The position numbers and the translations under genes were made by a program. The notes beneath the pieces are model-generated. The model worked only from the letters and a program-made list of their open reading frames with translations. It was not told the origin of the DNA and ran no database searches. Shown piece after piece: positions 34,678 through 45,457 of a DNA stretch of 64,000 nt; position 1 is the first letter of the stretch; each line of letters begins with the position of its first letter. The DNA lies in assembly GCF_003044565.1 (NCBI RefSeq), contig NZ_POXG01000002.1, positions 124,001-188,000 of the forward strand, written 5' to 3'. The DNA is from Neisseria sicca (GTDB lineage: Bacteria > Pseudomonadota > Gammaproteobacteria > Burkholderiales > Neisseriaceae).

Positions 34678-35472
34678 CTACACCGCTACGGCAGCTTTGA
34701 TGTGCGGATGCGGGTCGTAGCCTTCCAACTCGAAATCTTCAAATTTAAATGCAAACAAGTCTTTGACCTCTGGATTGATTTTCATCACCGGCAGCGCGCG
34801 GAAGTCGCGGCTCAATTGCAGTTTTGCCTGTTCGAAATGGTTGCTGTACAGATGCGCATCGCCAAAGGTGTGGATAAATTCGCCTGCTTCCAACCCGCAA
34901 ACTTGGGCAATCATCATGGTCAACAGCGCGTAGCTAGCAATGTTGAACGGTACGCCGAGGAAAATGTCCGCGCTGCGTTGGTAAAGCTGACAGGACAATT
35001 TGCCGTTGGCGACGTAAAACTGAAACAGCGCATGGCAAGGCGGCAATGCCATTTCATCCACCAGCGCGGGATTCCATGCCGAGACAATCAGGCGGCGGGA
35101 ATCGGGATTTTTCTTGATTTGTTCCACCACATTGGCAATTTGGTCGATATGTCGGCCGTCGGGTGCAGGCCAACTGCGCCATTGGTAACCGTACACAGGT
35201 CCCAAGTCGCCGTTTTCGTCCGCCCATTCGTCCCAGATGGAAACATTATTGTCTTTCAAGTATTTGATGTTGGTATCGCCTTTGAGAAACCAAAGCAGCT
35301 CGTGAATAATCGAGCGCAAGTGTAGCTTTTTGGTGGTCAGCAGCGGAAAGCCTTGACTCAAATCGAAGCGCATTTGATAACCGAACACCGAGCGCGTGCC
35401 TGTACCGGTACGGTCGGATTTGTCGGTGCCGTTTTCGAGAACGTGGCGCATTAAGTCGTGGTAGGCTTTCAT
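34678..35472 (-). CDS. thyA: Thymidylate synthase
   Basis: A 264-residue cytosolic enzyme, the same length as E. coli ThyA, methylating dUMP to dTMP with methylenetetrahydrofolate. The catalytic Cys is in [12 protein letters not shown] (about residue 146). [20 protein letters not shown] near the start and the GYDPHPHIK end are also diagnostic. AAAGGA precedes the ATG. It is monocistronic between two inverted DUS pairs. Confidence 0.97.
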   Translation of the reverse strand: MKAYHDLMRHVLENGTDKSDRTGTGTRSVFGYQMRFDLSQGFPLLTTKKLHLRSIIHELLWFLKGDTNIKYLKDNNVSIWDEWADENGDLGPVYGYQWRSWPAPDGRHIDQIANVVEQIKKNPDSRRLIVSAWNPALVDEMALPPCHALFQFYVANGKLSCQLYQRSADIFLGVPFNIASYALLTMMIAQVCGLEAGEFIHTFGDAHLYSNHFEQAKLQLSRDFRALPVMKINPEVKDLFAFKFEDFELEGYDPHPHIKAAVAV

Positions 35473-35551
35473 TGGTATCCTTTAAGAGTGTGTGTTGTTG
35501 GAAATGCTTGGGGCGTATTGTATAGCAATTTGTCGATGAGCTGCATGATAG

Positions 35552-35591
35552 AGGTCGTCTGAAAACGGCAAATCCGGTTTTCAGACGACCT
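35552..35591. repeat. Inverted DUS pair upstream of thyA
   Basis: AGGTCGTCTGAAAACGG and a near-complement around an 8-base loop. It does not follow a gene end, lying between the thyA and gdhA starts. Confidence 0.75.
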
Positions 35592-35592
35592 T

Positions 35593-37341
<1,749 letters not shown>

Positions 37342-37370
37342 GCCTGTATTTTCCTGACTTGAAGATGTGG

Positions 37371-37415
37371 AAAGGTCGTCTGAAAACCTTAATTCAAGGT
37401 TTTCAGACGACCTTT
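37371..37415. terminator. Inverted DUS pair, gdhA terminator
   Basis: AAAGGTCGTCTGAAAACCTT and its complement around a short loop, followed by a T-run, 30 bases after gdhA. Confidence 0.87.
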
Positions 37416-37512
37416 TTTAGTGTTCGAAACTGCTTAAGTGAATTCAAAGGCAGGCACGCAATAAAGCGCACCTGAGTGTGATTTCACATCTACCACATTC
37501 TTTAAACGGACA

Positions 37513-37556
37513 AAAGGTCGTCTGAAACAGCCAAATTCAGCTTTTCAGACGACTTT
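37513..37556. terminator. Inverted DUS pair, nagZ terminator
   Basis: AAAGGTCGTCTGAAA and a near-complement (one end lacks a C) around a 14-base loop, 28 bases beyond the nagZ stop. Confidence 0.8.
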
Positions 37557-37583
37557 CTTTCATGCTTTCTAAATCAAACGCCT

Positions 37584-38672
37584 TTAAAACGCTTCGCCGA
37601 CTTTCACGCCGCCGGCTGTGTCTTTAGGCGTGGCAAGTTGCGCGGTCATGGCTTGGGCGGCTTGGAAATCGGGCGTTTGCATCACGGCTTGGGCGGCTTC
37701 CTTGCCCAATGTGTTCGCCATGTATTGCCAGCGGTTTGCCAAATCGGGATTGGCGGGGATTTGGAAGCCGTCGCGCAGTTCGTCGACGAGGTCGGGGCGG
37801 TTGCAGACGAGGACGATATCGCAGCCTGCCGTGAAAGAGGCGTTTGCGCGTTCTTTGATACCGCCCGCTGCGCCCGCGCCTTCCATGGTGAGGTCGTCTG
37901 AAAAGATAACGCCTTTAAATCCGATGTCTTGGCGCAGGATTTCTTTCAGCCATTTTTCGGAAAAACCGGCGGGTTTGCCGTCAATTTGCGGATAAACGAC
38001 GTGGGCAGGCATGACTGCCGCCATGCCTTCATCGCTTAAGGCGCGGAACGGGATAATGTCGGCGACTTTAAGTTCGGCAAGGCTGCGCGTGTCTTCGGGT
38101 TGAACCAAATGGCTGTCGCCTTCGACGAATCCGTGTCCGGGAAAATGTTTGCCGCAGGATTTCATGCCACCTCGATTCAGACCTTTTTGCAGGGCAAGGG
38201 CGAGCTGGGTTACGGTGTCGGCGTTGCGGTGGAAGCTGCGGTTGCCGATGACGGGACATGTTCCCCAGTCGAGGTCGAGGACGGGCGTGAAGGAAAGGTC
38301 TATGCCGCAGGCGGTCAGCTCTGTTGCCAATACCCAGCCGACCTGCTCGGCTTTTTCTTTGGCGGCAGCTTCGCCTTCGGTGTCCCAAATCTGCCCCAAG
38401 GTGTTCATCGCGGGCAGTCGGGTGAAGCCGTCAATGAAGCGTTGCACCCTGCCGCCTTCGTGATCGACGGCGATGATGAGTTCGGGCGTACGCAGTGCTT
38501 TGATTTCTTGAACCAGGGCTTTGAGCTGCTCAACGTTTTGAAAATTGCGGCGGAACAGGATGACGCCGCCGATGGACGGGTCGAGCAGGCGTTGTTTTTC
38601 TTCTTCGGTCAGACAGTAGGCGGCGACGTCTGCCATAACGGGGCCGCGCGGGATGGAATGGGGAGCGTTCAT
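37584..38672 (-). CDS. nagZ: Beta-N-acetylhexosaminidase
   Basis: A 362-residue cytosolic GH3 enzyme releasing N-acetylglucosamine from anhydromuropeptides in peptidoglycan recycling. GGVILFRRNFQN and DHEGGRVQRF are near the start, the catalytic-loop motif KHFPGHGFVEGDSHL is at about residues 175-190, and the nucleophile region is IFSDDLTMEGA. The SDDL there is encoded by an internal DUS. Single-domain length is normal for Gram-negative NagZ. AAGGAA precedes the ATG. Confidence 0.95.
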   Translation of the reverse strand: MNAPHSIPRGPVMADVAAYCLTEEEKQRLLDPSIGGVILFRRNFQNVEQLKALVQEIKALRTPELIIAVDHEGGRVQRFIDGFTRLPAMNTLGQIWDTEGEAAAKEKAEQVGWVLATELTACGIDLSFTPVLDLDWGTCPVIGNRSFHRNADTVTQLALALQKGLNRGGMKSCGKHFPGHGFVEGDSHLVQPEDTRSLAELKVADIIPFRALSDEGMAAVMPAHVVYPQIDGKPAGFSEKWLKEILRQDIGFKGVIFSDDLTMEGAGAAGGIKERANASFTAGCDIVLVCNRPDLVDELRDGFQIPANPDLANRWQYMANTLGKEAAQAVMQTPDFQAAQAMTAQLATPKDTAGGVKVGEAF

Positions 38673-38691
38673 TTTTGGATTCCTTAAAATG

Positions 38692-38729
38692 TTTCAGACG
38701 ACCTTAAAGTATCGAAGGTCGTCTGAAAA
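38692..38729. repeat. Outward-facing DUS pair between nagZ and the NhaC gene
   Basis: TTTCAGACGACCTT, then AAGGTCGTCTGAAA; orientation is opposite to the other pairs but still able to form a hairpin. Likely terminator for the NhaC-type gene at 38742. Confidence 0.7.
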
Positions 38730-38741
38730 CGGGAAAACACA

Positions 38742-40262
38742 TCAGGCAGCTTTGCCTTTTTTGTCTTTCAGTATGAAGATGAGTGCGGTCATGACGACGC
38801 CGGTTGCGAAAAAGCCCAGCCAAGCCGATTGCGTCATGCCCAACACGAGGTAGCCTGCCGCTGCCGCGCCTGCAACGGTCAAGGCGTAAGGCAGTTGCGA
38901 TGTAACGTGGTCGATATGGTTGCAATGCGCACCGGTGGAAGACAGGATGGTGGTGTCGGAAATGGGCGAACAGTGGTCGCCGCACACCGCGCCTGCCATC
39001 ACGGCGGACATACACGGGATAACCAACGATGCATCGACTTTGACTGCCATCGCGGCGGCAATCGGCAGCATAATGCCAAACGTTCCCCAGCTTGTACCTG
39101 TGGCAAACGCCATCACGCTGGCAAGCAGGAAGAGGATGACGGGCAGGAAGCCGGGATGGATGTTGTCTGCAACCAGCGTGGAGAGGTAGTCGCCGGTGTG
39201 CATTTCGCTGACGACGGTGCTGATGAGCCAGGCAAGAATCAGGATGGTAATCGCGCCGAACATCGAAGATATGCCTTGAATGATGGCTTTGGGATAATCG
39301 GCAGCTTTGATGGTACCAAGCGTGCAGAGGATGACGGTCAGTACGCCGCAAGTGCCGCCGAACACCAGCGAAGTGTTTACATCGGTATTTTCAAACGCGC
39401 CCAAAATGGTGAAGGTTTCGCTTGCCTGCGCGCCTGTGTAAATCATGGCGGAAACGGTGGAGACGATTAACACCAAAACCGGAATAATCAGCGCGTAAAC
39501 CCGGCCTTTAGGGTCGTCTGAAACGGTGGTTTCGTCGTGAACTTCCTGCAATGCCGCTCTCTCAAAGCGCGCCATCGAGCCGATATCGAAGGAGAACCAT
39601 GCGACGATGAACACCATCAACAGGGCAAATAAGGCGTAATAGTTCATCAAGCTCATGGCGACGAACGTACCCATCGGCGTGTATCCGGTGATGTGGTAAG
39701 TAACGAGCAGACCTGCCAGCGTGGCGATAATCGATGCACCCCAGCTTGAAACCGGCATCAGTACGCACATCGGCGCGGCGGTAGAATCAAGGATATACGC
39801 CAGTTTGGCGCGGGAGACTTTGAATTTATCGGTAACGGGGCGGGCAATCGCGCCGACGGCGAGACTGTGGAAATAGTCGTCGATAAAGGTAACGAATACG
39901 AGGCAGGCAGTCAGCATTTTTGCGCCGCGCCGTCCTTTGATGTGTTGCTTCGCCCAGTTGGCAAATGCCTGATTGCTGCCGGAGAAGGTCAGTAGTGAAG
40001 TAAAAATACCGAGCAACAATAAGAAAATCAGAATTTTAGGTTTTCCCAAAGACCAATCGCCGTCCGCCCAAGCCAGTCCGACCACCATGTCTTTCAGATG
40101 CGCCAAACCGTCAATCGGACTGCCGCCGACCAAAAAGGCAACGCCGACCAAAATACCGATGCCCAAAGACAACAGTACGCGGCGGGTAATGACGGCAAGT
40201 GCCAACGCCAAAAACGGCGGCACGACGGCTAAAAACGAATTCGAATAATCAATCAGTTGCAT
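38742..40262 (-). CDS. NhaC family Na+/H+ antiporter
   Basis: A 506-residue inner-membrane protein with eleven to thirteen hydrophobic segments. Family motifs include VTFIDDYFHSLAVGAIARPV (about residues 125-144), TAAPMCVLMPVSSWGA and GDHCSPISDTTILSSTGAHC near the end. The latter is typical of the long NhaC-like / MleN-type antiporters. It should extrude Na+ (or exchange Na+-coupled organic anions) for protons. The start has no clear ribosome-binding site. A second, shorter family member is at 43026. Confidence 0.88.
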   Translation of the reverse strand: MQLIDYSNSFLAVVPPFLALALAVITRRVLLSLGIGILVGVAFLVGGSPIDGLAHLKDMVVGLAWADGDWSLGKPKILIFLLLLGIFTSLLTFSGSNQAFANWAKQHIKGRRGAKMLTACLVFVTFIDDYFHSLAVGAIARPVTDKFKVSRAKLAYILDSTAAPMCVLMPVSSWGASIIATLAGLLVTYHITGYTPMGTFVAMSLMNYYALFALLMVFIVAWFSFDIGSMARFERAALQEVHDETTVSDDPKGRVYALIIPVLVLIVSTVSAMIYTGAQASETFTILGAFENTDVNTSLVFGGTCGVLTVILCTLGTIKAADYPKAIIQGISSMFGAITILILAWLISTVVSEMHTGDYLSTLVADNIHPGFLPVILFLLASVMAFATGTSWGTFGIMLPIAAAMAVKVDASLVIPCMSAVMAGAVCGDHCSPISDTTILSSTGAHCNHIDHVTSQLPYALTVAGAAAAGYLVLGMTQSAWLGFFATGVVMTALIFILKDKKGKAA

Positions 40263-40392
40263 AATATTTTTTATAATAGGAAGTCAATCGGAGCGGAACG
40301 TTTTCAGACGACCTTTGAATATAATTGTTAACAAAGCCCCAAAAGAGTAAACAATCAAAACTTAAACAAATCAATTCGTTGTCAAAATTGCA

Positions 40393-40422
40393 AAATACCC
40401 GCCACCTTAGGATGGCGGGTAT
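40393..40422 (-). terminator. Rho-independent terminator of the HtrA-family gene
   Basis: AATACCCGCCA-N8-TGGCGGGTATT forms an 11-bp perfect stem, followed by TTTGC on the minus strand, 30 bases beyond the protease stop. Confidence 0.87.
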
Positions 40423-40452
40423 TCTATCATTGAATGGCGCTTGCGTTGCACC

Positions 40453-41967
40453 TTATTGCAGAGTCAGGGCGAGGAAAAGCGTATTGCCGTCGCGCTGAAC
40501 CAGCAGCGGCACGTTTTTGCCCGCGCCTGCCAACGCGCTGCGGAAGCTTGATTCGTCGTTGACGCTGATTTGGCTGACGGCAAGAATTTCATCGCCGCGC
40601 TTAAGTCCGGCACGTTCCGCCGCGCCGCTGACGCGGGAAACAATCAGGCGGCTTTTGCCTGCGCCTTCATCAACGCGCAGAATCAGACCTGTATTGTCGA
40701 CGGTAAAGCCGTCCGCCGGATTTTCCTGCTGCGGCTGCTCGGTAGCGCGCGAAGAAGTTTCGTTCTGCTCCGCCATGCTGCCGAGTTTGACTTTCACATT
40801 GATTTTCTCGCCTTTTCGCCATACTTCCAGTGTGACCTCCTTACCCGGCAGCATCGAGCCGACCATGACCGGCAAATCGCTGGAAACGCGCACTTCTTCG
40901 CCGTTGACGCTGCGGACGATGTCGCCCACTTGCAATCCCGCCTGCATGGCAGGGCTATTCGGCATCACTTTGGCAATCAACGCGCCGCTGGCTTTGTCCA
41001 AGCCGAACGATTTTGCCAGATCGTAAGACACTTCCTGAATAATCACGCCCAACTGACCGCGCTGAACCTTACCGCTGGTTTTCAACTGCTCGGCAACGTT
41101 CATCGCCACATCAATCGGAATCGCGAAAGAAATGCCCATAAATCCGCCGCTGCGGCTGTAAATTTGGGAGTTGATGCCGACCACCTGACCTTTCAGGTTA
41201 AACAGCGGGCCGCCGGAGTTGCCCGGATTGATGGCAACGTCGGTTTGGATGAAAGGCGTGTAGCTTTCGTTCGGCAGGCTGCGTCCTTTGGCGGACACGA
41301 TGCCTGAAGTAACGCTGTTGTCAAAACCGAACGGCGCGCCGATGGCGGCAACCCACTCGCCCGGTTTCAAATCTTTCGGATTGCCGATTTTGACGACGGG
41401 CAATTCTTCCGACGCATCAATCTTCAACAGCGCGACATCGGATTGCGTATCCGAACCGATCAGCTTGGCAGTATATTCGCGCTTGTCGTTGAGCAGGACT
41501 TTGATATTGCCCATGCCGGCGACGACGTGGGCATTGGTCAGGATATAGCCGTCTTTACTGATGATAAAGCCGGAACCGAAATTCAAATCATCGTCGGCAG
41601 ATTGGTCTTCCGGCATATCGGGCATATTCGGAACCAGGCGTTTGAAAAACTCGTAAAACGGGTCGTTGTCCGGAAACTGGCTCAAATCCATGCCCTGCTC
41701 TTCAGACTGCCCGCTGCCTGCGGCACGTCCGGCGGGGGACGCTTGGATATTGACCACCGCCTGACCTTCGTTTTGCACCAATTGTGCGAAATCGGGCAGC
41801 AGCATACCGACGCTGCCGTCGTTTTTCGAGGGTTCGATTCTCTGTACGAATTCTTCGCTTTTGCTGTCGCCGCCGAAGAAGCTGCTGATTTTGTCACAGC
41901 CGCCCAAGGCCAGCGCAGAAGCCGTTACCAAAGCAAAGTATCTGTATTTTTTCATTTTTTCGCGCAC
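40453..41967 (-). CDS. DegP/HtrA (MucD-like) periplasmic serine protease, lipoprotein
   Basis: A 504-residue Do-family protease for misfolded envelope proteins. The trypsin-like triad is visible: His in LTNAHVVAGM (about 144), Asp in SDVALLKID (about 176) and Ser in NPGNSGGPLF (about 251). Two PDZ domains follow (about 290-385 and 405-500). The N-terminus MKKYRYFALVTASALALGGC ends in a lipobox, so it is probably a lipoprotein rather than soluble like E. coli DegP. I favour the GTG at 41967 because AAAAGGA lies six bases before it; the ATG at 41955 is the alternative. A longer in-frame extension from 42099 is unlikely. Confidence 0.9.
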   Translation of the reverse strand: MREKMKKYRYFALVTASALALGGCDKISSFFGGDSKSEEFVQRIEPSKNDGSVGMLLPDFAQLVQNEGQAVVNIQASPAGRAAGSGQSEEQGMDLSQFPDNDPFYEFFKRLVPNMPDMPEDQSADDDLNFGSGFIISKDGYILTNAHVVAGMGNIKVLLNDKREYTAKLIGSDTQSDVALLKIDASEELPVVKIGNPKDLKPGEWVAAIGAPFGFDNSVTSGIVSAKGRSLPNESYTPFIQTDVAINPGNSGGPLFNLKGQVVGINSQIYSRSGGFMGISFAIPIDVAMNVAEQLKTSGKVQRGQLGVIIQEVSYDLAKSFGLDKASGALIAKVMPNSPAMQAGLQVGDIVRSVNGEEVRVSSDLPVMVGSMLPGKEVTLEVWRKGEKINVKVKLGSMAEQNETSSRATEQPQQENPADGFTVDNTGLILRVDEGAGKSRLIVSRVSGAAERAGLKRGDEILAVSQISVNDESSFRSALAGAGKNVPLLVQRDGNTLFLALTLQ

Positions 41968-42177
41968 CGCGTTTCCTTTTCCGAATAACGGATTGTGTTC
42001 TTGCATCTTAAAAAACCGGGGTCGTCTGAAACTTTTATCGTTTTCCAACCCGATAAGGTCGAATTTTACCTTTTGCCCGTATTTTTTCAAGCATTTCATT
42101 TTGAATAAAAAAATGCCGTCAGAAATTTTAACCTAATGGGAAGGTTGTTTTGTTGATTGTTTACAATTTATCAACGT

Positions 42178-42810
42178 TTACATCAACTTCGCACCATACT
42201 CGCATAAATCATTAATCATACATTTCCCGCATTGCGGCTTCTGCGCCTTACAGGTGTAGCGTCCATGCAAAATCAGCCAATGATGCGCATCCATCAAAAA
42301 CTCTTTCGGCACAAAGCGCATCAGCTTGTCTTCCACCTCCCGCACATCTTTGCCCGGCGCGATTTTGGTACGGTTGGACACTCTGAAGATATGCGTATCG
42401 ACCGCCATGACGGGATGACCGAACGCCGTGTTCAACACCACGTTTGCCGTCTTGCGCCCTACGCCCGGCAACGATTCCAAAGCCTCGCGGTCTGCCGGCA
42501 CTTCGCCGTTGTATTTTTCCAGCAGGATGCGGCAAGTCTGCATGATGTGTTTGGACTTGGTTTTATAAAGCCCGATGGTTTTCGTGTATTCCATCACACC
42601 GTCCAACCCCAAATCCAGCATCGCCTGTGGCGTATTGGCAACCGGAAACAGCTTCGCCGTCGCCTTATTCACGCCCACGTCGGTCGCCTGCGCCGACAGC
42701 AAAACGGCAATCAAAAGCTCGAAGGGGGAATTGAAATGAAGCTCGGTGGTCGGATGGGGATTGGCAGCGCGGAAACGCTCGAAAATTTCTTGGCGGATCT
42801 GTTTGTTCAT
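42178..42810 (-). CDS. nth: Endonuclease III
   Basis: A 210-residue DNA glycosylase/AP lyase removing oxidised pyrimidines. The helix-hairpin-helix LPGVGRKTANVV carries the catalytic Lys (about residue 120), and the catalytic Asp is in VDTHIFRVSNR (about 138). The C-terminal [4Fe-4S] loop has the spacing C-N6-C-N2-C-N5-C (CKAQKPQCGKCMINDLC). Length equals the E. coli enzyme. There is no ribosome-binding site of note, and a short Correia element starts 31 bases upstream of the ATG, so it may supply or block the promoter. Confidence 0.96.
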   Translation of the reverse strand: MNKQIRQEIFERFRAANPHPTTELHFNSPFELLIAVLLSAQATDVGVNKATAKLFPVANTPQAMLDLGLDGVMEYTKTIGLYKTKSKHIMQTCRILLEKYNGEVPADREALESLPGVGRKTANVVLNTAFGHPVMAVDTHIFRVSNRTKIAPGKDVREVEDKLMRFVPKEFLMDAHHWLILHGRYTCKAQKPQCGKCMINDLCEYGAKLM

Positions 42811-42840
42811 GGAGATATGGGTAGGATTTGTGTGTGTCTT

Positions 42841-42947
42841 TATAGTGAATTAACTTTAAACCAGTACGGCGTTGCCTCGCCTTGCCGTACTATCTGTACT
42901 GTCTGCGGCTTCGTCGCCTTGTCCTGATTTAAATTTAATCCACTATA
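42841..42947. mobile_element. Correia repeat, short 107-bp form
   Basis: Left end TATAGTGAATTAACTTTAAA (one change from TATAGTGG), right end AATTTAATCCACTATA, internal block missing. It lies immediately upstream of nth. Confidence 0.94.
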
Positions 42948-42969
42948 TCGTTTGCCCGATTATATCGCA

Positions 42970-43012
42970 AAAGGTCGTCTGAAAACGCCAAACGCTTTTT
43001 CAGACGACCTTT
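42970..43012. terminator. Inverted DUS pair, terminator of the NhaC gene
   Basis: AAAGGTCGTCTGAAAACG and its complement around a short loop, 14 bases beyond the stop of the gene at 43026. Confidence 0.83.
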
Positions 43013-43025
43013 CTATCCTGCCGCT

Positions 43026-44414
43026 TTACGCGGTTTCTTTCTTGCTCAACGTCAGACCTGTCCAGCCGAACAGCAGCGTCAAAATCAGGCTCAGATAGCA
43101 GAAAAAGGCATAAGGCAGGTATTCCCAGACGGGTACGCCGAGGGCGTGGCTGATGAACACGCCGCAGACGCTCCACGGCACAAGCGGATTGATGACCGTA
43201 CCCGCGTCTTCCAGCGTGCGAGAGAGGTTGCGCGAATGCAGTCCGAGCTTGTCGTACACGGGTTTGAAGGTTTCGCCGGAAAGCAAAATACTCAAATATT
43301 GTTCGCCAATCAGAAAATTCACGCCGACCGATGTGGCGGCAACGCTGAAGGTGGCGCGTCCGGCAGTGGTCAGAAACGCGCGGATGGCGTCCAACAGCGA
43401 CGGAATCACGCCGAGCGTAAACAGCAGCCCGCCCAAACTCATGCCGAGAATCACGATGGTTTGCGTGAAGAACATGCTTTCCAAACCGCCGCGCGAAATG
43501 AGTTTGGCGATGTCTTGAAACGCTTCGCCTTCGAGTTTGTAGCCGCCGTAAAACCATGTGCCGAGCTGGTTCAAGTCGGGCGTGCTGTGGAAATAAGTTA
43601 CCGCAAGCGCGGCGAGGATGGTGAAGAGCATGGCGACAACGGCGTTAATGCGCAACAGTGCCAGCACGACCAACAGCGCAAACGGAATCAGTGAATAGCC
43701 GTGTACCAAGCCCGTCGCTTCAAGCTGGCTGCGGAAGGATTCGACACTGTTCAAATCGTGGGCGGCAACATTGGGCAAGAGCCACAGCATCAATGCCGCA
43801 CTGATGAGCCACGCGGGAATGGTGGTGTACATCATGTTTTTGATGTGCTCGAACAAATCGATGCCGACGATGGAGGCGGAAATGCCCGTGGTATCGGAGA
43901 GCGGGGACATTTTGTCGCCGAAGAACGCGCCGGAAACAATCGCACCCGCCGTCATCGCCAAATCGGCATGAAACGCCGCCGCCATGCCCATAAAGGCAAC
44001 GCCGACGGTGGCGCAAGTGGTCAAACTGCTGCCGATGGACACGCCGATGACGGAACAAAGTGCAAAGGCGGAGAAATAGAAATAAGTAGGGGAAATCAGC
44101 CCGAAACCGTAATACATCAGCGTCGGAATCGCGCCGCTCATCATCAGCGCGCTGACCATCAGCCCGATGAAGAAAAACAGGTAAATCGCGCCCATGCCCT
44201 GCCCCACCGCGCCGACCATGCCTTTTTGCATGTCGTTATATTTCAACCCGCGCGCGAGACCGTAGAGGATGAGGACGGTAATGGCGGCGATGATGGACAT
44301 ATGGGGCAGCCAGCCCAGCGAAATGATGGTGTAACCCATCGCTCCGATTAACGCCGCAACGACGGCAAGCGCCTCTTTGCGCGGCATATCGAGCAGTGAT
44401 TTGAATGCAAACAT
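43026..44414 (-). CDS. NhaC family Na+/H+ antiporter (second)
   Basis: A 462-residue inner-membrane protein with eleven or twelve hydrophobic segments. GAFFGDKMSPLSDTTGISAS (about residues 135-154) is the NhaC signature, and GIPAW-like and FLIGEQYLSILLSGETFKPV segments follow. It should exchange Na+ for protons and is a different subfamily from the protein at 38742. I chose the ATG at 44414 (MFAFKSLL), just before the first hydrophobic region; an ATG 42 bases upstream is possible. Confidence 0.88.
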   Translation of the reverse strand: MFAFKSLLDMPRKEALAVVAALIGAMGYTIISLGWLPHMSIIAAITVLILYGLARGLKYNDMQKGMVGAVGQGMGAIYLFFFIGLMVSALMMSGAIPTLMYYGFGLISPTYFYFSAFALCSVIGVSIGSSLTTCATVGVAFMGMAAAFHADLAMTAGAIVSGAFFGDKMSPLSDTTGISASIVGIDLFEHIKNMMYTTIPAWLISAALMLWLLPNVAAHDLNSVESFRSQLEATGLVHGYSLIPFALLVVLALLRINAVVAMLFTILAALAVTYFHSTPDLNQLGTWFYGGYKLEGEAFQDIAKLISRGGLESMFFTQTIVILGMSLGGLLFTLGVIPSLLDAIRAFLTTAGRATFSVAATSVGVNFLIGEQYLSILLSGETFKPVYDKLGLHSRNLSRTLEDAGTVINPLVPWSVCGVFISHALGVPVWEYLPYAFFCYLSLILTLLFGWTGLTLSKKETA

Positions 44415-44455
44415 ATTGCTTTGCCTGTTTTGTGTGTATTTAACGAAGTTTAGCA

Positions 44456-44496
44456 CACGGGGTCGTCTGAAAAACCGCTTTTCAGACGACCCCGTG
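44456..44496. repeat. Inverted DUS pair with extended stem
   Basis: CACGGGGTCGTCTGAAAA and its complement around a short loop. It lies upstream of the NhaC start and after the alpha/beta hydrolase stop, so it likely ends the latter's transcript. Confidence 0.8.
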
Positions 44497-44594
44497 ATTT
44501 TTTATGAATGTAATAACGGATTTTAGTTGATGCGATATGGTTTTAAATTTGATTTTTTGAAACAAAATATCCTTATTTTCAAAATAAAGCCGTA

Positions 44595-45227
44595 TTATTT
44601 CTTTTTATCATGATTAAACTGCCCTTCACGCAAAAATGTTGCGGTTTGCTCAGCAGTAATGTGTTTGAACAGCATACCGCTATGGCTGACGGGCAAGATA
44701 ACGTGGTCGCGCATATTCGGGCAGCGGGTTTCGCTGACCAAAACCGTACCGTCGTGTTCGCCGTGCAAACCCAATACGCGCCCCAGCCCGAGCGGCTTGT
44801 TGCCGGCGATACTGCCCAGTTCGATATGTTCGGGCAAATCGGGCGTACCGCCGTCGAGCGCATCGCGATAAGCGCCACCGAGTACGGGGGTTTTTAACCC
44901 GAGTCGGAACACCCTTTGCGCAGCCCGGCTGCCTTGGTGGGGCGTACCGAAGGTAACGATGCGGCCGGTAATTTTTTCGGGATGGGCGGCGGCAAAGTGG
45001 CGCAACACCAGCCCGCCCAGACTGTGTCCGGCAAAATGCAGAGGCTCGCCCGTATTGTGTTTTTCAACAAACTCTGCCAATGCCTGCGTGTGCTGCGGCA
45101 TGGTGTGCCAGACGCTGTAATAACCGAACAGGGAAACGTCAAAGCCTTGCTTTTCCAGCATATCCGCTAAAGGTTTCATCACCCAAGAGTGCATGTGCAG
45201 TCCGTGTAATAAGATGATTTTCGACAT
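44595..45227 (-). CDS. Alpha/beta hydrolase, esterase/lipase-like
   Basis: A 210-residue cytosolic-looking alpha/beta hydrolase. The oxyanion region ILLHGLHMHSWVM is at the start, the nucleophile elbow GHSLGG at about residues 69-74, and GTPHQGSRAA follows. The C-terminal His is likely in LPVSHSGMLF. The pattern resembles PGAP1-like and lipase-class esterases. A perfect ribosome-binding site (AGGAGGT) fixes the ATG at 45227. Substrate unknown. It is monocistronic. Confidence 0.85.
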   Translation of the reverse strand: MSKIILLHGLHMHSWVMKPLADMLEKQGFDVSLFGYYSVWHTMPQHTQALAEFVEKHNTGEPLHFAGHSLGGLVLRHFAAAHPEKITGRIVTFGTPHQGSRAAQRVFRLGLKTPVLGGAYRDALDGGTPDLPEHIELGSIAGNKPLGLGRVLGLHGEHDGTVLVSETRCPNMRDHVILPVSHSGMLFKHITAEQTATFLREGQFNHDKKK

Positions 45228-45399
45228 GAAGACCTCCTGTATTTTTGCCGCCAGCATTATGCCATAAGTCAGTCAGACCGTATTGCGGACGCATTTTGTC
45301 TTTTGAAAACGGGTTTAAGCTCCGGTTAAAATCTGTTGCCGTATTTTCAGACGACCTCTGTTGGAACGGATCAGGTTTAAAAGTCCGCCGCAAAGCAAA

Positions 45400-45442
45400 A
45401 AGGTCGTCTGAAAACCTGATTTCCAAGTTTTCAGACGACCTT
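45400..45442. terminator. Inverted DUS pair, gluP terminator
   Basis: AAGGTCGTCTGAAAAC and its complement around a 9-base loop, 15 bases after the gluP stop. Confidence 0.83.
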
Positions 45443-45457
45443 CTGTTCAAACCATGC

